The notes beneath the pieces are model-generated. The model did no database searches. It was not told where the DNA came from and saw only the letters and a list, made by a program, of their open reading frames with translations. The position numbers and the translations under genes were made by a program. This document shows, one piece after another, positions 7,316 through 15,799 of a stretch of 64,000 bases of DNA (within the stretch, counting starts at the first letter, position 1; the number at the start of each line of letters is the position of its first letter). The stretch lies in contig NZ_BMWH01000020.1 in the NCBI RefSeq assembly GCF_014651135.1, positions 62,001 through 126,000 of the forward strand, in the 5' to 3' direction. The DNA comes from Streptomyces echinoruber. GTDB taxonomy: Bacteria; Actinomycetota; Actinomycetes; Streptomycetales; Streptomycetaceae.

Positions 7316-8001
7316 AAGCCCGCGCCGATGTCGTTGAGCTGCTGCGAGCGGGCCTGCCCGACAACGCGATTGCCCGCCGGCTGCACATGGACTCCAGAAC
7401 CGTCGCCAAGCACCGCGCCGCACTCGGCCTGCCCAAGCACAAGCGCGGACCGCGCCCCGCGGCGAGCCCGGAAGACCTGTTCCGGCGCCGCACCACGCCC
7501 ACCGGCGATGGCCACCTGCTGTGGAAGGGCCACGTCACCAACAGCGGCGTGCCCGCCCTGCGGCACGGCGGGCGGGTCCACAGCGCCTACCGGATCGCCT
7601 TCCGCCTGCACCACGGCCGCGACCCGGTCGGCCGTGTCACCCGCACCTGCGACACGCCGGGCTGCGTCGCGGGCGGCCACCTCGCCGACCGGTTCACGGC
7701 CGCGGCGAGCCCGGAAGACCTGTTCCGGTGCCGCACCACGCCCACCGGCGATGGCCACCTGCTGTGGAAGGGCCACGTCACCAGCAGCGGTACCCCTGTC
7801 CTGCGGCACGGGGGGCGGGTCCACAGCGCCTACCGGATCGCCTTCCGCCTGCACCACGGCCGCGACCCGGTCGGCCGTGTCACCCGCACCTGCGACACGC
7901 CGGGCTGCGTCGCAGGCGGCCACCTCGCCGACCACCGGATGCGGGTGGCCAACCAGCGGGCCGACGCCGCCTACAAACGGATCTTCGGCAGCGGGCCGTG
8001 A
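7312..8001 (+). CDS. HTH plus two tandem degenerate HNH-like domains
   Basis: 229 residues, starting GTGA. Residues 1-45 form an HTH (DNAIARRLHMDSRTVAKHRAALG). Two nearly identical 81-residue modules then follow, each with LFR.RTTPTGDGHLLWKGHV, HSAYRIAFRLHHGRDP and VTRTCDTPGCVAGGHLAD. This is the HNH_3 layout, but the first catalytic His (normally V.H.CD) is Arg, and the Asn of CVNP is lost in both modules. Nuclease activity is therefore doubtful; a DNA-binding role is more likely. The shared HTH style links it to the preceding WhiB-like gene. Confidence 0.75.
   Translation: MKARADVVELLRAGLPDNAIARRLHMDSRTVAKHRAALGLPKHKRGPRPAASPEDLFRRRTTPTGDGHLLWKGHVTNSGVPALRHGGRVHSAYRIAFRLHHGRDPVGRVTRTCDTPGCVAGGHLADRFTAAASPEDLFRCRTTPTGDGHLLWKGHVTSSGTPVLRHGGRVHSAYRIAFRLHHGRDPVGRVTRTCDTPGCVAGGHLADHRMRVANQRADAAYKRIFGSGP
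7458..7943 (+). repeat. 243-bp in-frame tandem duplication
   Basis: The segments starting at 7458 and 7701 match at nearly every base, with a period of exactly 243 bases (81 codons). Only scattered changes are visible, for example CGC to TGC at the LFRR/LFRC position. The near identity at DNA level suggests a recent duplication. Confidence 0.9.
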
Positions 8002-8066
8002 CCGCCCAACTGGCCCTGGCCGCTTGCCCGCACCGCACCCACCACCGTCTGAAAGGCACCACCACC

Positions 8067-8309
8067 ATGTCCCTGCTCACCTGGGCCGCGCTCGCGGTCG
8101 GCATCCTTGCCATGCTGGGGTTGGCGATCGGCCTGTCCGACTCCTGGTTCTTCGCCCTGCTCGCGATGGCCTGCCTGCTCGGCAGCGCTGATGCCGCATA
8201 CCGCGAACTGCGGCTCTGGGCCATCGCCTTCCTCGCCCTGGGCGCCGTCCTCACCACTGCCTCCGGCCGCGCCATCTACATCACCAGCCGCGAGAGGCGG
8301 CGCCAATGA
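8067..8309 (+). CDS. small membrane protein
   Basis: 80 residues with about three hydrophobic helices (WAALAVGILAMLGLAIGL and two more) and a basic C-terminus (TSRERRRQ). ATG start. No strong ribosome site was seen. The function is unknown; the next two genes also encode membrane peptides. Confidence 0.62.
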   Translation: MSLLTWAALAVGILAMLGLAIGLSDSWFFALLAMACLLGSADAAYRELRLWAIAFLALGAVLTTASGRAIYITSRERRRQ

Positions 8310-8536
8310 CCCCCCTGCAGACCTTCGTCGTCGCCGCCCTCGGCGGCCTGGCCGCCCTGCTCGCCCTCGTCCTCGCCGCCGCCCTCGGCAGCGCCCTCTA
8401 CATCGCCCTCTCCCGCCTGCACGAGGCCTGCGCCGCCCACCGCGAGCGCCGCGCCGCCCGCCGCCAGGCACGCGACGACCTCAAGACCATCCGCGCGATC
8501 GACGCGCGCGGCATCACCAACCACCCGAAGGAATAA
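8306..8536 (+). CDS. small membrane protein with basic cytoplasmic tail
   Basis: 76 residues overlapping the previous gene by 4 bases. One N-terminal membrane helix (residues 5-35) is followed by an Arg-rich amphipathic tail. It forms a cluster of three membrane peptides in front of the membrane glycosyltransferase and might work with it. Confidence 0.62.
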   Translation: MTPLQTFVVAALGGLAALLALVLAAALGSALYIALSRLHEACAAHRERRAARRQARDDLKTIRAIDARGITNHPKE

Positions 8537-8540
8537 ATCC

Positions 8541-8672
8541 GTGTACATCGGACTCGCCCACACCGGCATCGGCGCCGCCATCCTCACAGTCGTCGCCATC
8601 GGCTCCGTCATCACCGGCTTCGTCACCAAGCAGGCCGCCAAGCGCGCCGCCCGCAAGGGGGACGGACAGTGA
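8541..8672 (+). CDS. 43-residue membrane peptide
   Basis: A short frame from GTG 8541 (GAAGGA 11 bases upstream) to TGA 8670-8672. It encodes a single membrane helix (GAAILTVVAIGSVITGFV) with a Lys/Arg-rich end. Its stop overlaps the GTG of the glycosyltransferase by 4 bases, which supports it as a true gene of the cluster. Confidence 0.6.
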   Translation: MYIGLAHTGIGAAILTVVAIGSVITGFVTKQAAKRAARKGDGQ

Positions 8673-11062
8673 GCCTCACCGTCACCGTGCTGGTCCCCGC
8701 CCACAACGAGGCGGACACCATCACCAGATGCATAGCCGCGGTGCGCGCCAGCACCTACCCCGTCGAGCAGATCATCGTCGTCGCGGACGCCTGCACCGAC
8801 AACACCGCCCAGCTCGCCCGCGACGCCGGCGCCGACCTGGTGCTGGAGACCGACTTCCAGGACAAGGCAGCCGCGCAGAACGCCGCCCTGTGGAGCATCA
8901 CCACTGACCTGGTGATCGGCTTTGACGGCGACACGTGGCCGGATGCCGACTGCATCCGCCTCATGGTGGAGCACATCGAACGCGACGGCCTGGACGCCAC
9001 CTGCTCCACCATCCTGCCCGCGCAGGGCGCCGTCGTCCCGTACTCGAAGACCGGCTTGCTCGGCCGCGCGCAAGCCGCGTTCTTCACCCGAAGCCGCCGG
9101 TTCGCCTACGCCCTCGGCCGCCGCTGGTGGCGGCTGTGCCAGGCCAAGGTCGGCCGCATCCAGGTCCTCACCGGCGCCTGCTACGCCTTCAAGACGGCCG
9201 CGATCCAGGGCATCGGCGGCTTCCCCAACGGGCTCATCACCGCCGACATGGACGCCACCTGGGCGCTGCACGGCGCCGGCTACCGGCTCGACTACACCGG
9301 CGATGCCCTCGCCTGGACCCTCGACCCGGAGGACTTCCGCACCTACCGCAACCAGATGCGCCGCTGGTCGTCCGGCTACTACCAGAACATGGCCAAGCAC
9401 CGCCGCCAGCTCAAGAACTGGCGGAGCCTGCTGGTCGTCGGCGGCGCCATCTTCGACCTCGTCAGCCTGTTCTTCACCGAGGGCTACCTGATCTGGTCCG
9501 CCGTCACCGGCACGCACCCGGCCCTGCTGAAGGCCTTCGTGTTCTGGACGGCCGTGCACACCGTCGTCTCCACGGCGCTGGTCGCCACCGTCGTCGGTGT
9601 CCGCGAGGCCGTCCTCGGCGTCATCCCCTACACGCTGGTCAACTACTACAACAAGTGGCTGTACCTGTGCGGCTTCGTCCGCGAGTGGGTGTTGGGTCGG
9701 CATTACGCCTGCGTCGATGAGAAGACCGAGGCTCTCACGCCGTACGGCTGGCGCCGCCACAGTGAGCTCAAGGACGGCGACCTGATCGCCGCATACGACG
9801 CGGAGATCGACAGGCTCTACTGGGAGCCCGCGAAGTTCGTCCGCTACGACGTGGTCGAGCAGCTGGTCGCCATCGAGCAGACGTCGACGAGCCAGCGCCT
9901 CACGGAGACGCACCGGGTATTCGTGGACACCGAGAAGCGGGGACGCCACGTCAAGCTCGCTGGGGACGTGAGCAAGGGGTGCAAGGTCCCACTCTCAGCC
10001 CCATGGGAGCCGCTGGAGCTCACAGGGCCCGGCGAGAAGCGCGCCGCCTTGCTCGGCTGGTTCATCGCTGAGGGGTGGCGGGACGGCAACCAGGCCGTGA
10101 TCAGCCAGTCCGAGACGGTCAACCCGCACAAGTGCCAGGCGATCCGAGACCTGCTCGACGCTGTGGGCGCGGACTGGCGGGAGCGCCGCCGCGACCGGCC
10201 CGCCGGCGCCTCGCTCGCTCCCGGCGAGCGGGTGCAGATCGAGTTCGTCATCCAGGGCGAGATCGCCGAGTGGCTCACCTCGGTCGTGCCGCCCAAGAGC
10301 CTGACGCCCGACGTCGTGTTCGGCTGGCCGGAAGCCGAGTGCCGGGCACTGCTGGATGCCCTGGTCGACGGCGATGGCCACCGACGTGAGGGCAACAGGC
10401 TCGCCTTCGTGCAGAAGGACCGCGGCACTGCGGAGATGTTCCAGTGCCTGGCGATCCGATGCGGCTTGCACGCCACCATCCGGCAGCGCGAGAGCGACGG
10501 CGTCTGGTGGGTGTACGTCAACACGAAGCGCTGGGTGAGCCTCAGAGGCCGGAACGGCGAAGGCTCCGGTCCTCTGCCCCGCGAGCCGTACGAGGGCGTC
10601 GTCTGGTGCCCGATGGTCCGCACTGGCTTCTGGATGGCCCGCCGCAACGGCAAGCCGTTCATCACCGGCAACTCGTGGACCGGCCGCCAGGGCCGCAAGA
10701 CGGTCATCACCCCGATGACCCTCCGGCGCCGCTGGGCGCTCGGCCAGATCAGCGTCGTCGCCGGCGCGCTCGCCATGGCCGGTGGCGGCTACCTCGGCAG
10801 TGGGCTGCTGTTCGCCCTGGGCGCCGCCCTGGCGGTTGTCGTGCCGCTCGCTCTTGTGCCCTGGCGCGGCACCGGCAAGCGCCGCGCCGACCGTCACCCC
10901 GCTCCCGCCGCGGCCCCGGCCGTCGACCTGCCCGACGACGACACCGTCCGCCTGCGCATCCCCCTCGCGAAATTGCTCGACCCCGAGACAGAGCAGACCC
11001 TCACCCTGCCCATCCCGCACCAGCGCACCGCCGCGCACCAGCCCGATGGGATCATCCGATGA
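8669..11062 (+). CDS. membrane glycosyltransferase family 2 interrupted by an intein
   Basis: 797 residues. Residues 1-347 are a processive-type family 2 glycosyltransferase of the cellulose/hyaluronan synthase kind: VLVPAHNEADTI near the N-terminus, a DGD metal site at 86-88, the TAD acceptor motif, and Q229-xx-R-W233. Membrane helices follow between about 250 and 340. Residues 348-668 are an intein (separate entry). The chain resumes at Ser669 with WTGRQGRKT, two more membrane helices and a cytoplasmic tail. The spliced enzyme would be 476 residues. It would add sugars from a nucleotide sugar at the inner membrane face. The product is unknown; exopolysaccharide, wall or virion glycans are all possible. 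GTG start overlaps the upstream membrane peptide. Confidence 0.85.
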   Translation: MSLTVTVLVPAHNEADTITRCIAAVRASTYPVEQIIVVADACTDNTAQLARDAGADLVLETDFQDKAAAQNAALWSITTDLVIGFDGDTWPDADCIRLMVEHIERDGLDATCSTILPAQGAVVPYSKTGLLGRAQAAFFTRSRRFAYALGRRWWRLCQAKVGRIQVLTGACYAFKTAAIQGIGGFPNGLITADMDATWALHGAGYRLDYTGDALAWTLDPEDFRTYRNQMRRWSSGYYQNMAKHRRQLKNWRSLLVVGGAIFDLVSLFFTEGYLIWSAVTGTHPALLKAFVFWTAVHTVVSTALVATVVGVREAVLGVIPYTLVNYYNKWLYLCGFVREWVLGRHYACVDEKTEALTPYGWRRHSELKDGDLIAAYDAEIDRLYWEPAKFVRYDVVEQLVAIEQTSTSQRLTETHRVFVDTEKRGRHVKLAGDVSKGCKVPLSAPWEPLELTGPGEKRAALLGWFIAEGWRDGNQAVISQSETVNPHKCQAIRDLLDAVGADWRERRRDRPAGASLAPGERVQIEFVIQGEIAEWLTSVVPPKSLTPDVVFGWPEAECRALLDALVDGDGHRREGNRLAFVQKDRGTAEMFQCLAIRCGLHATIRQRESDGVWWVYVNTKRWVSLRGRNGEGSGPLPREPYEGVVWCPMVRTGFWMARRNGKPFITGNSWTGRQGRKTVITPMTLRRRWALGQISVVAGALAMAGGGYLGSGLLFALGAALAVVVPLALVPWRGTGKRRADRHPAPAAAPAVDLPDDDTVRLRIPLAKLLDPETEQTLTLPIPHQRTAAHQPDGIIR
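9710..10672 (+). other. intein with LAGLIDADG homing endonuclease
   Basis: 321 residues. It begins at Cys348 (block A CVDEKTEALTPYGW), with a TxxH motif in RLTETHRVFV (block B). Two LAGLIDADG-like helices carry the acidic residues: LLGWFIAEG and LLDALVDGDGH. It ends ...RRNGKPFITGN before Ser (block G). Cys1, the terminal Asn and Ser+1 needed for splicing are all present. The usual penultimate His is Gly, as is known in a clade of actinophage inteins. The endonuclease looks intact, so the element may still be mobile. Confidence 0.9.
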
Positions 11063-12681
11063 CGAAACCGACCTTCCCCCGGGTCTTCGTCGCCCAGCGC
11101 GACGAGGACGTGTCCGGCGTCTCCGGCGAGGGCGTGATCGTCGAAGGCGTCATGTTCTCGGACGGATGGGTCGTCACCCACTGGCTCGACCAGCCGCCCA
11201 TGCACGAGCCGAAGACCGACGTCTGGCACAACAAGGGCAGCCGGCCCTTCGAGCGCATCCACGGCCACGGCGGCAGCACCCGCATCCTGTGGGCCGACGA
11301 GGTGGAGGCCGCGCGCCGCGAGCTCGCGGCCGACATCATCGAGGCCTTCGACGTGCCCGGCTGGGTGGGAGGCCCGGACGCTGAGCGGGAGGTCCTCCGC
11401 AGGCAGGTCGAGCGCGCGATCCAGGCAGTCCAGGACGGTCAGGCGGCCCCGGTCGAGGTCGGAGACGAGCGGATCGTCCAGGCCGTCATGCCGATCGTCG
11501 ACCAGCTCCTGAAGCAGCGCGACCGCGCCCGGGCCGCCGCCGGGCGCGCGTACAAGCTCGCGGACCGTTGGGAGGCCGCGCACGGCTCGTCCGCGTTCCT
11601 CGTACGGGTCGCCGGCGCCGAGCTGCGCGACGAGCTGGACGGAGAACAGCCCGCCCCGAGCACGTCAGCGACCGAGCACACCCGCACCAGCGCCTGCGAG
11701 GGCGTCACCGGCACCCGCGGCCTGCTGGAGCACGTCGGCATCGACACCTGCGGCCGGGACATCACCGTCGACGGGCGGGTCGTCGACCCGGCCCCGACTG
11801 GCGGCGGCCAGGACGACGACCCGCCCGTGCAGTGCTGGCACACCGAGCCCGGCAGCCCCTGCGACTGGAACGTCTGCCGCCAGCCGGAGCGTCTCGCCGC
11901 CGGCGACCGCGGAACCGACCCCGCCGACCGCGCGCAGGCTGTCCGGACCATCGCGCACCACGTGCCTACCGAGGCGTACACCGGATGGACCGACCAGGCG
12001 CCGGCCGACGACGAGGATGCGCAGCGCACCGCCCGCCGCACGAGCATGCGCACCCTCCTCGACCGCGCCGAGCACAGACTCATCGACACCCTCGGCGTCA
12101 GCGGGGCCGCCCTGCTGCGGCAACACGTCGAGACCGAGATCCGCGACGCCGACCAGGCGCGCGCCCTCGCCGCGCAGGCCCAGGACCTCCTCGGCGTGGC
12201 GCACGAGACGTCCAACAGGGCGGAGAAGGAACGCGCCGCCGCGGTCGCCGAACTGGAACGCATGCGCGGCCTGCTCACCGCCGAGAACAAGCGCGCCAAC
12301 GACGCCATCGACCGGGAAGAGGCCGCCGACCGGGCCCGGGCCGAGGCACAACGCGACCGGGACCAACACGCCGTCACCCTCGCCGAGGTGCTGCGGCACT
12401 TCACCGAACACGGGCACCCCGGCGAGCCCTGCGTGAGAACGGGATGGATCCAAACCGAAACGGTGGACCGCTGGCGTGCCGTCATCGCCCCCACCGTGGA
12501 GCGGCCATGGTGGAAGCAGCTCGCCGACGCGGTCGCCGAACTGGAGCAGACGCAGGCCGTCATCGACCGCGTGCGCGAGGTCGCCGAACGGTGGGCGCCG
12601 CAGCTCCTGCCGCGCTCCGAGGCGCACCGCCTACTGACCGACCTGCGCGACGCCCTCCAACAGCCCACCACGGAGCAGTGA
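11059..12681 (+). CDS. large coiled-coil protein with small N-terminal domain
   Basis: 540 residues. The first 75 residues are a compact aromatic domain (WVVTHWLDQPPMHEPKTDVWH) seen in other actinomycete phage proteins. A middle part contains Cys/His pairs (CWHTEPGSPCDWNVC). Residues 330-450 are a long Ala/Glu/Arg coiled coil. No enzymatic motif was recognised. It overlaps the glycosyltransferase stop by 4 bases. Confidence 0.68.
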   Translation: MTKPTFPRVFVAQRDEDVSGVSGEGVIVEGVMFSDGWVVTHWLDQPPMHEPKTDVWHNKGSRPFERIHGHGGSTRILWADEVEAARRELAADIIEAFDVPGWVGGPDAEREVLRRQVERAIQAVQDGQAAPVEVGDERIVQAVMPIVDQLLKQRDRARAAAGRAYKLADRWEAAHGSSAFLVRVAGAELRDELDGEQPAPSTSATEHTRTSACEGVTGTRGLLEHVGIDTCGRDITVDGRVVDPAPTGGGQDDDPPVQCWHTEPGSPCDWNVCRQPERLAAGDRGTDPADRAQAVRTIAHHVPTEAYTGWTDQAPADDEDAQRTARRTSMRTLLDRAEHRLIDTLGVSGAALLRQHVETEIRDADQARALAAQAQDLLGVAHETSNRAEKERAAAVAELERMRGLLTAENKRANDAIDREEAADRARAEAQRDRDQHAVTLAEVLRHFTEHGHPGEPCVRTGWIQTETVDRWRAVIAPTVERPWWKQLADAVAELEQTQAVIDRVREVAERWAPQLLPRSEAHRLLTDLRDALQQPTTEQ

Positions 12682-12683
12682 CC

Positions 12684-12950
12684 ATGGCGCAGCGCATCAA
12701 GGCCGCCGATGTCGAACGCTTCCTTCGCGCCCAGGGCCACGAGTTCAGCCGGTTCGAGAGCGGCGACTGGGATCCCGGTGTCCGCGTCGCCCAGGCCGGG
12801 AGGCGCGCCGTCCACGTCTTCTGGGACGGGCCCGGCGAGGCCGACCAGCTCGCCGCCATCACCACCGAGCTGCGCGACGCGGGATTCCACGTCGTCGCCA
12901 CCCAGCAGGAGCGCGGCGGCCGGCGGCGCCTGGAGGTGACCCGGCCGTGA
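12684..12950 (+). CDS. hypothetical phage protein
   Basis: 88 residues from ATG. It looks like a small alpha/beta protein with segments RRAVHVFWDGP and DAGFHVVATQ. The family was not recognised. Confidence 0.6.
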   Translation: MAQRIKAADVERFLRAQGHEFSRFESGDWDPGVRVAQAGRRAVHVFWDGPGEADQLAAITTELRDAGFHVVATQQERGGRRRLEVTRP

Positions 12951-13150
12951 GCACGCTCGCCCCCGAGCAGACGGCCGCGGCCACGCAGCCCGGCGACGAC
13001 CTGACGCACACGGTGTGCGACTGCAGCCCGGACATCGCCCTGTGCGGCACCGACGTCACCAACGAGCCGTGGGCGGACGGTTCCGAAGAGGCCACCTGCG
13101 TCGTCTGCCGTGACCTCGAAGACCAGGGCTGCCCGAAGTGCAGCCGATGA
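12947..13150 (+). CDS. Cys-rich small protein
   Basis: 67 residues, GTGA start. Seven cysteines include HTVCDCSPDIALCG and CVVCRDLEDQGCPKC, so a zinc-binding fold is likely. The partner is unknown. Confidence 0.58.
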   Translation: MSTLAPEQTAAATQPGDDLTHTVCDCSPDIALCGTDVTNEPWADGSEEATCVVCRDLEDQGCPKCSR

Positions 13151-13167
13151 GCCCCCAAGGACCCACC

Positions 13168-13536
13168 ATGCACCCCACCTTCACCCGCGGCTTCCGCCTG
13201 CACCACAACGGCCGGCTCCTCCACGGCGCCCAGTTCCCCACCGGGCACGTCCTGGTCGCCGACGACCCGCAGTACGGACTCGCCACAGCCGCCGCCTCGC
13301 TGGAGGACCTCCTGAAGGGCTACCACGGCGCCCGCGTCGAGTGGCCCGGCGACCAGCTGGTACCCACCGCGCTGCTCCTGGACCTGGCGCACATCGCCGC
13401 CAGGGTCGCCGACTCGGACGACCGGGCCCGCGCCGTCCTCGCCCAGCTCACCAGGTACCTGGGCTACGACGTCGCCGAACGCGCCGCGAAGCAGGAAACC
13501 GCCCGGGCGCTCGCACGAGGGGACACGCACCTGTGA
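13168..13536 (+). CDS. hypothetical phage protein
   Basis: 122 residues from ATG 13168, which has AAGGA 6 bases upstream. ATG 13147, overlapping the previous stop, is the alternative start. The N-terminal half looks beta-rich, and the C-terminal half helical (DLAHIAARVADSDDRARAVLAQL). No known domain was recognised. Confidence 0.6.
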   Translation: MHPTFTRGFRLHHNGRLLHGAQFPTGHVLVADDPQYGLATAAASLEDLLKGYHGARVEWPGDQLVPTALLLDLAHIAARVADSDDRARAVLAQLTRYLGYDVAERAAKQETARALARGDTHL

Positions 13537-13838
13537 CCCCGCACCCCGGCGACGTGATCCTCCAGCACCCGACCGCCATCGAGGCCGCGCTCGCCGCCGC
13601 GGACGCCGAGCTGCGCGACCGGCACGGTCTCGAGAACGCCGTCCAGCCCTGGTACTTCGCCCCGACGGGCGTGACCGATCACATCTATCCGCACTGCCCC
13701 CACCTGCGCCGCTCCCTCGCCGGGGCCGACCCCCAGCAGGGTCAGGGCGCCCTGTACCCCGACGCCGGCGACGTGTGCGGCTGGTGCCGCCGCGTCTGGC
13801 GCGCACGACGAAGCAAGGAGAACACCGATGAACGCTGA
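13533..13838 (+). CDS. hypothetical phage protein
   Basis: 101 residues, GTGA start. It contains HIYPHCPHLRR and VCGWCRRVWR, a likely zinc-binding pair. The overall family is unknown. Confidence 0.6.
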   Translation: MTPHPGDVILQHPTAIEAALAAADAELRDRHGLENAVQPWYFAPTGVTDHIYPHCPHLRRSLAGADPQQGQGALYPDAGDVCGWCRRVWRARRSKENTDER

Positions 13839-14097
13839 GAAGCGCGTCATCACCGTCGACCGCCACCAATGGACACTGAAGGCTCCGGCCCACCACACCG
13901 AGGTGGAACAGGCGGTGGCGGTCGCCGAGAAGGACCGGGCCCGACTCGCAGCGAAGGGCATCCACACCGGCGACGTCCACGTGCACGGCACCGACGACCA
14001 GCTAGTCATCTCGTTCGAGGCCGAGCGTCCGAAGATCGCCACGCGGCATGGCTCCCGCGGACTCGTGGCCGAGGACGCGGAGGCCGCCGATGGCTGA
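13828..14097 (+). CDS. hypothetical phage protein
   Basis: 89 residues from ATG with AAGGAG upstream. A mixed helix and strand pattern (VEQAVAVAEKDRARLAAKGI, then DVHVHGTDDQLVISF). No family was recognised. Confidence 0.58.
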   Translation: MNAEKRVITVDRHQWTLKAPAHHTEVEQAVAVAEKDRARLAAKGIHTGDVHVHGTDDQLVISFEAERPKIATRHGSRGLVAEDAEAADG

Positions 14098-14332
14098 CGT
14101 CAAGGCCGAGATCATGATTCGCGAGTGCGCGGATCACAGCTGGTTCGACCGGTGTGTCATGGGCGAGGCCTGGTGGTGGCAGGCGTACATCCCGCACAGG
14201 GGCCAGCGCAGCGGTTTCGCACGCACCAAGGAGAAGGCGCGCGTCAAGGCGGAAGCGCCGGCACGTGATCTGGCCGGCGCAGAGAGGCCGTTCGAGCGGT
14301 ACACGTACGAGGTGACCGATGCAGACGCTTGA
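14090..14332 (+). CDS. hypothetical phage protein
   Basis: 80 residues from ATG 14090, overlapping the previous gene by 8 bases. Trp-rich centre (GEAWWWQAYIP) and a basic stretch. It resembles small single-domain DNA- or RNA-binding proteins only in general composition. Confidence 0.58.
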   Translation: MADVKAEIMIRECADHSWFDRCVMGEAWWWQAYIPHRGQRSGFARTKEKARVKAEAPARDLAGAERPFERYTYEVTDADA

Positions 14333-14885
14333 CGATCTGGTCGCCGACCTCGTGGACCGCTACACCGGCGACAAGGAGCACCCCGGCGACGGCGGCCCCG
14401 GGCTCATCCACCGGCTCGACACGCTCGGCTTGCGCACGCGGCAGCCCGCGGCGGCCGTGCACGCTCCGCCCGGGTCCCGGCCGCCGACGTCGCTGGAGGC
14501 CGTGTCGTGGTCGCAGCGCATCAAGGCGGAGGCCGTGGCCCTCGACGCGGAGCTGCGCGGCTCGCCGCACACGCAGCCCTGGTACCGGGCGCTCAGGGCG
14601 ATCCCGCCGGGCGCGGAGACCGCCGGCCGCGAGGCCGAGGTGCGGCGGATCGTGGGCCGCTGGCACGGCACCGTCCTGACCGTGCTCGGCCTGCGCGGGC
14701 CGAGCGTGCACTTCCGGCACGCCCTGTGCCTGGTGTGCGGGGAGCGGACCGTGTACGGGCGCGCCGACGAGGACCGGCCCCGGGCCTGGTGCGTGAACGA
14801 CCAGTGCGAGGACGGCGATACGGGCGCACCGGCCCGCTACGAGGGCCCGCGGCTGTACCTGCTCACGGAGAACCGGGTCTCATGA
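14319..14885 (+). CDS. phage protein with C-terminal zinc motif
   Basis: 188 residues. The beginning (MQTLDDLVADLVDRYTG) and the overall layout recur in actinophage early regions. A helical middle is followed by CLVCGERTVYG and WCVNDQC, a probable zinc ribbon near the end. The precise role is unknown. Confidence 0.65.
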   Translation: MQTLDDLVADLVDRYTGDKEHPGDGGPGLIHRLDTLGLRTRQPAAAVHAPPGSRPPTSLEAVSWSQRIKAEAVALDAELRGSPHTQPWYRALRAIPPGAETAGREAEVRRIVGRWHGTVLTVLGLRGPSVHFRHALCLVCGERTVYGRADEDRPRAWCVNDQCEDGDTGAPARYEGPRLYLLTENRVS

Positions 14886-15799
14886 CCGCCGACACGCCGG
14901 TCGCGCACGGCTACACCCTGCGCGACCTCGAGCAGCTCACCCGCACGGTGCTGCGCATGGACCGCTGGTACGTCGCCGGCGACCTCGACGAGCGCTACAA
15001 CGCGGTGTGGTGCGGGATCGTCGAGCGGCTGCTGACGGCCGAGGAGCTGCCGACGCGCCGGGAGTTGCTGAACGCCGGCACCCGGGCCAACGACGCCCGG
15101 GTCCTGGACGAGATGCGCACCCACGGCCGCTCCACCCACGTCTTCGGGCAGCCCATGCCCCGCTTCCACGCCTACTGGTGCCCGGCGAACCCGCCCTCTC
15201 CGGAGACGGGGGTGGTCGAGCGGCTCGCCACGCAGCAGATCTGGCCCCGGCTGACACCGCGCCAGCAGCAGGCCCTTGCCGCGCTCGCCGCGCTCGAGGA
15301 CTACCAGGCCGCCGCCGACCACCTGGGCGTGACGCCCGGCACCTACAACGTGCTCGTGTCCACAGCCCGCCGCCGCTTCCTCGCGTGGTGGCACGAGGGA
15401 GAGGCGCCGTCCCGCGTGTGGGGCAGGGACGGCAGGGTCGGCCGCCGCACGGCGGCCACGGCTCCCGCAAGGAAACGGCGCCCCGCGACCCGGGCCGTCG
15501 TACGCCGCACCGGACGGCCGAAGCGCGAGCTCGTGCACGGCCGCGCCTCCACCTACACCAACCACGGCTGCCGGTGCGGCCCTTGCACCCAGGCCGCCAC
15601 CGACGATGCGCGCGAGCGCAGCCACGCCGGCGGCACGACACCGCGGCGGAGGATCACCGTCTCCCAGCTCACCCACATCCGCACCCGCAAGGAGAACGGC
15701 GAGACGCTCACGTCGATCGCCGCGGACCTCGGGTTCACCGACTCCTACATCTCCCGGCTCCTGTCCGGCAAGCGCCGCCCTGCCCCGGATCCCATATGA
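14882..15799 (+). CDS. regulatory protein with sigma-70 region-4-like and second HTH
   Basis: 305 residues from ATG in a 4-base overlap. The centre (RLTPRQQQALAALAALEDYQ then AAADHLGVTPGTYNVLVSTAR) looks like a sigma factor region 4 or sigma-like HTH. A CRCGPC motif lies within a basic region. The end carries a second HTH (ISRLLSGKR). There is no region 2, so it is probably not a full sigma factor. It is likely a transcriptional regulator of phage genes. Confidence 0.7.
   Translation: MTADTPVAHGYTLRDLEQLTRTVLRMDRWYVAGDLDERYNAVWCGIVERLLTAEELPTRRELLNAGTRANDARVLDEMRTHGRSTHVFGQPMPRFHAYWCPANPPSPETGVVERLATQQIWPRLTPRQQQALAALAALEDYQAAADHLGVTPGTYNVLVSTARRRFLAWWHEGEAPSRVWGRDGRVGRRTAATAPARKRRPATRAVVRRTGRPKRELVHGRASTYTNHGCRCGPCTQAATDDARERSHAGGTTPRRRITVSQLTHIRTRKENGETLTSIAADLGFTDSYISRLLSGKRRPAPDPI

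Noticed and set aside
7458..7943. Repeats at 7.5 kb considered as a CRISPR array
   Set aside because: Units are 243 bases, contiguous, in frame and coding. There are no spacers.
8276..9949. A 557-residue reverse frame opposite the glycosyltransferase
   Set aside because: Composition is Gly/Val/Ala-rich as in antisense reading of high-GC genes. The forward frame has clear glycosyltransferase motifs.
14882..15799. A full phage sigma factor
   Set aside because: Only a region 4-like HTH is present. The conserved region 2 needed for promoter opening is absent.
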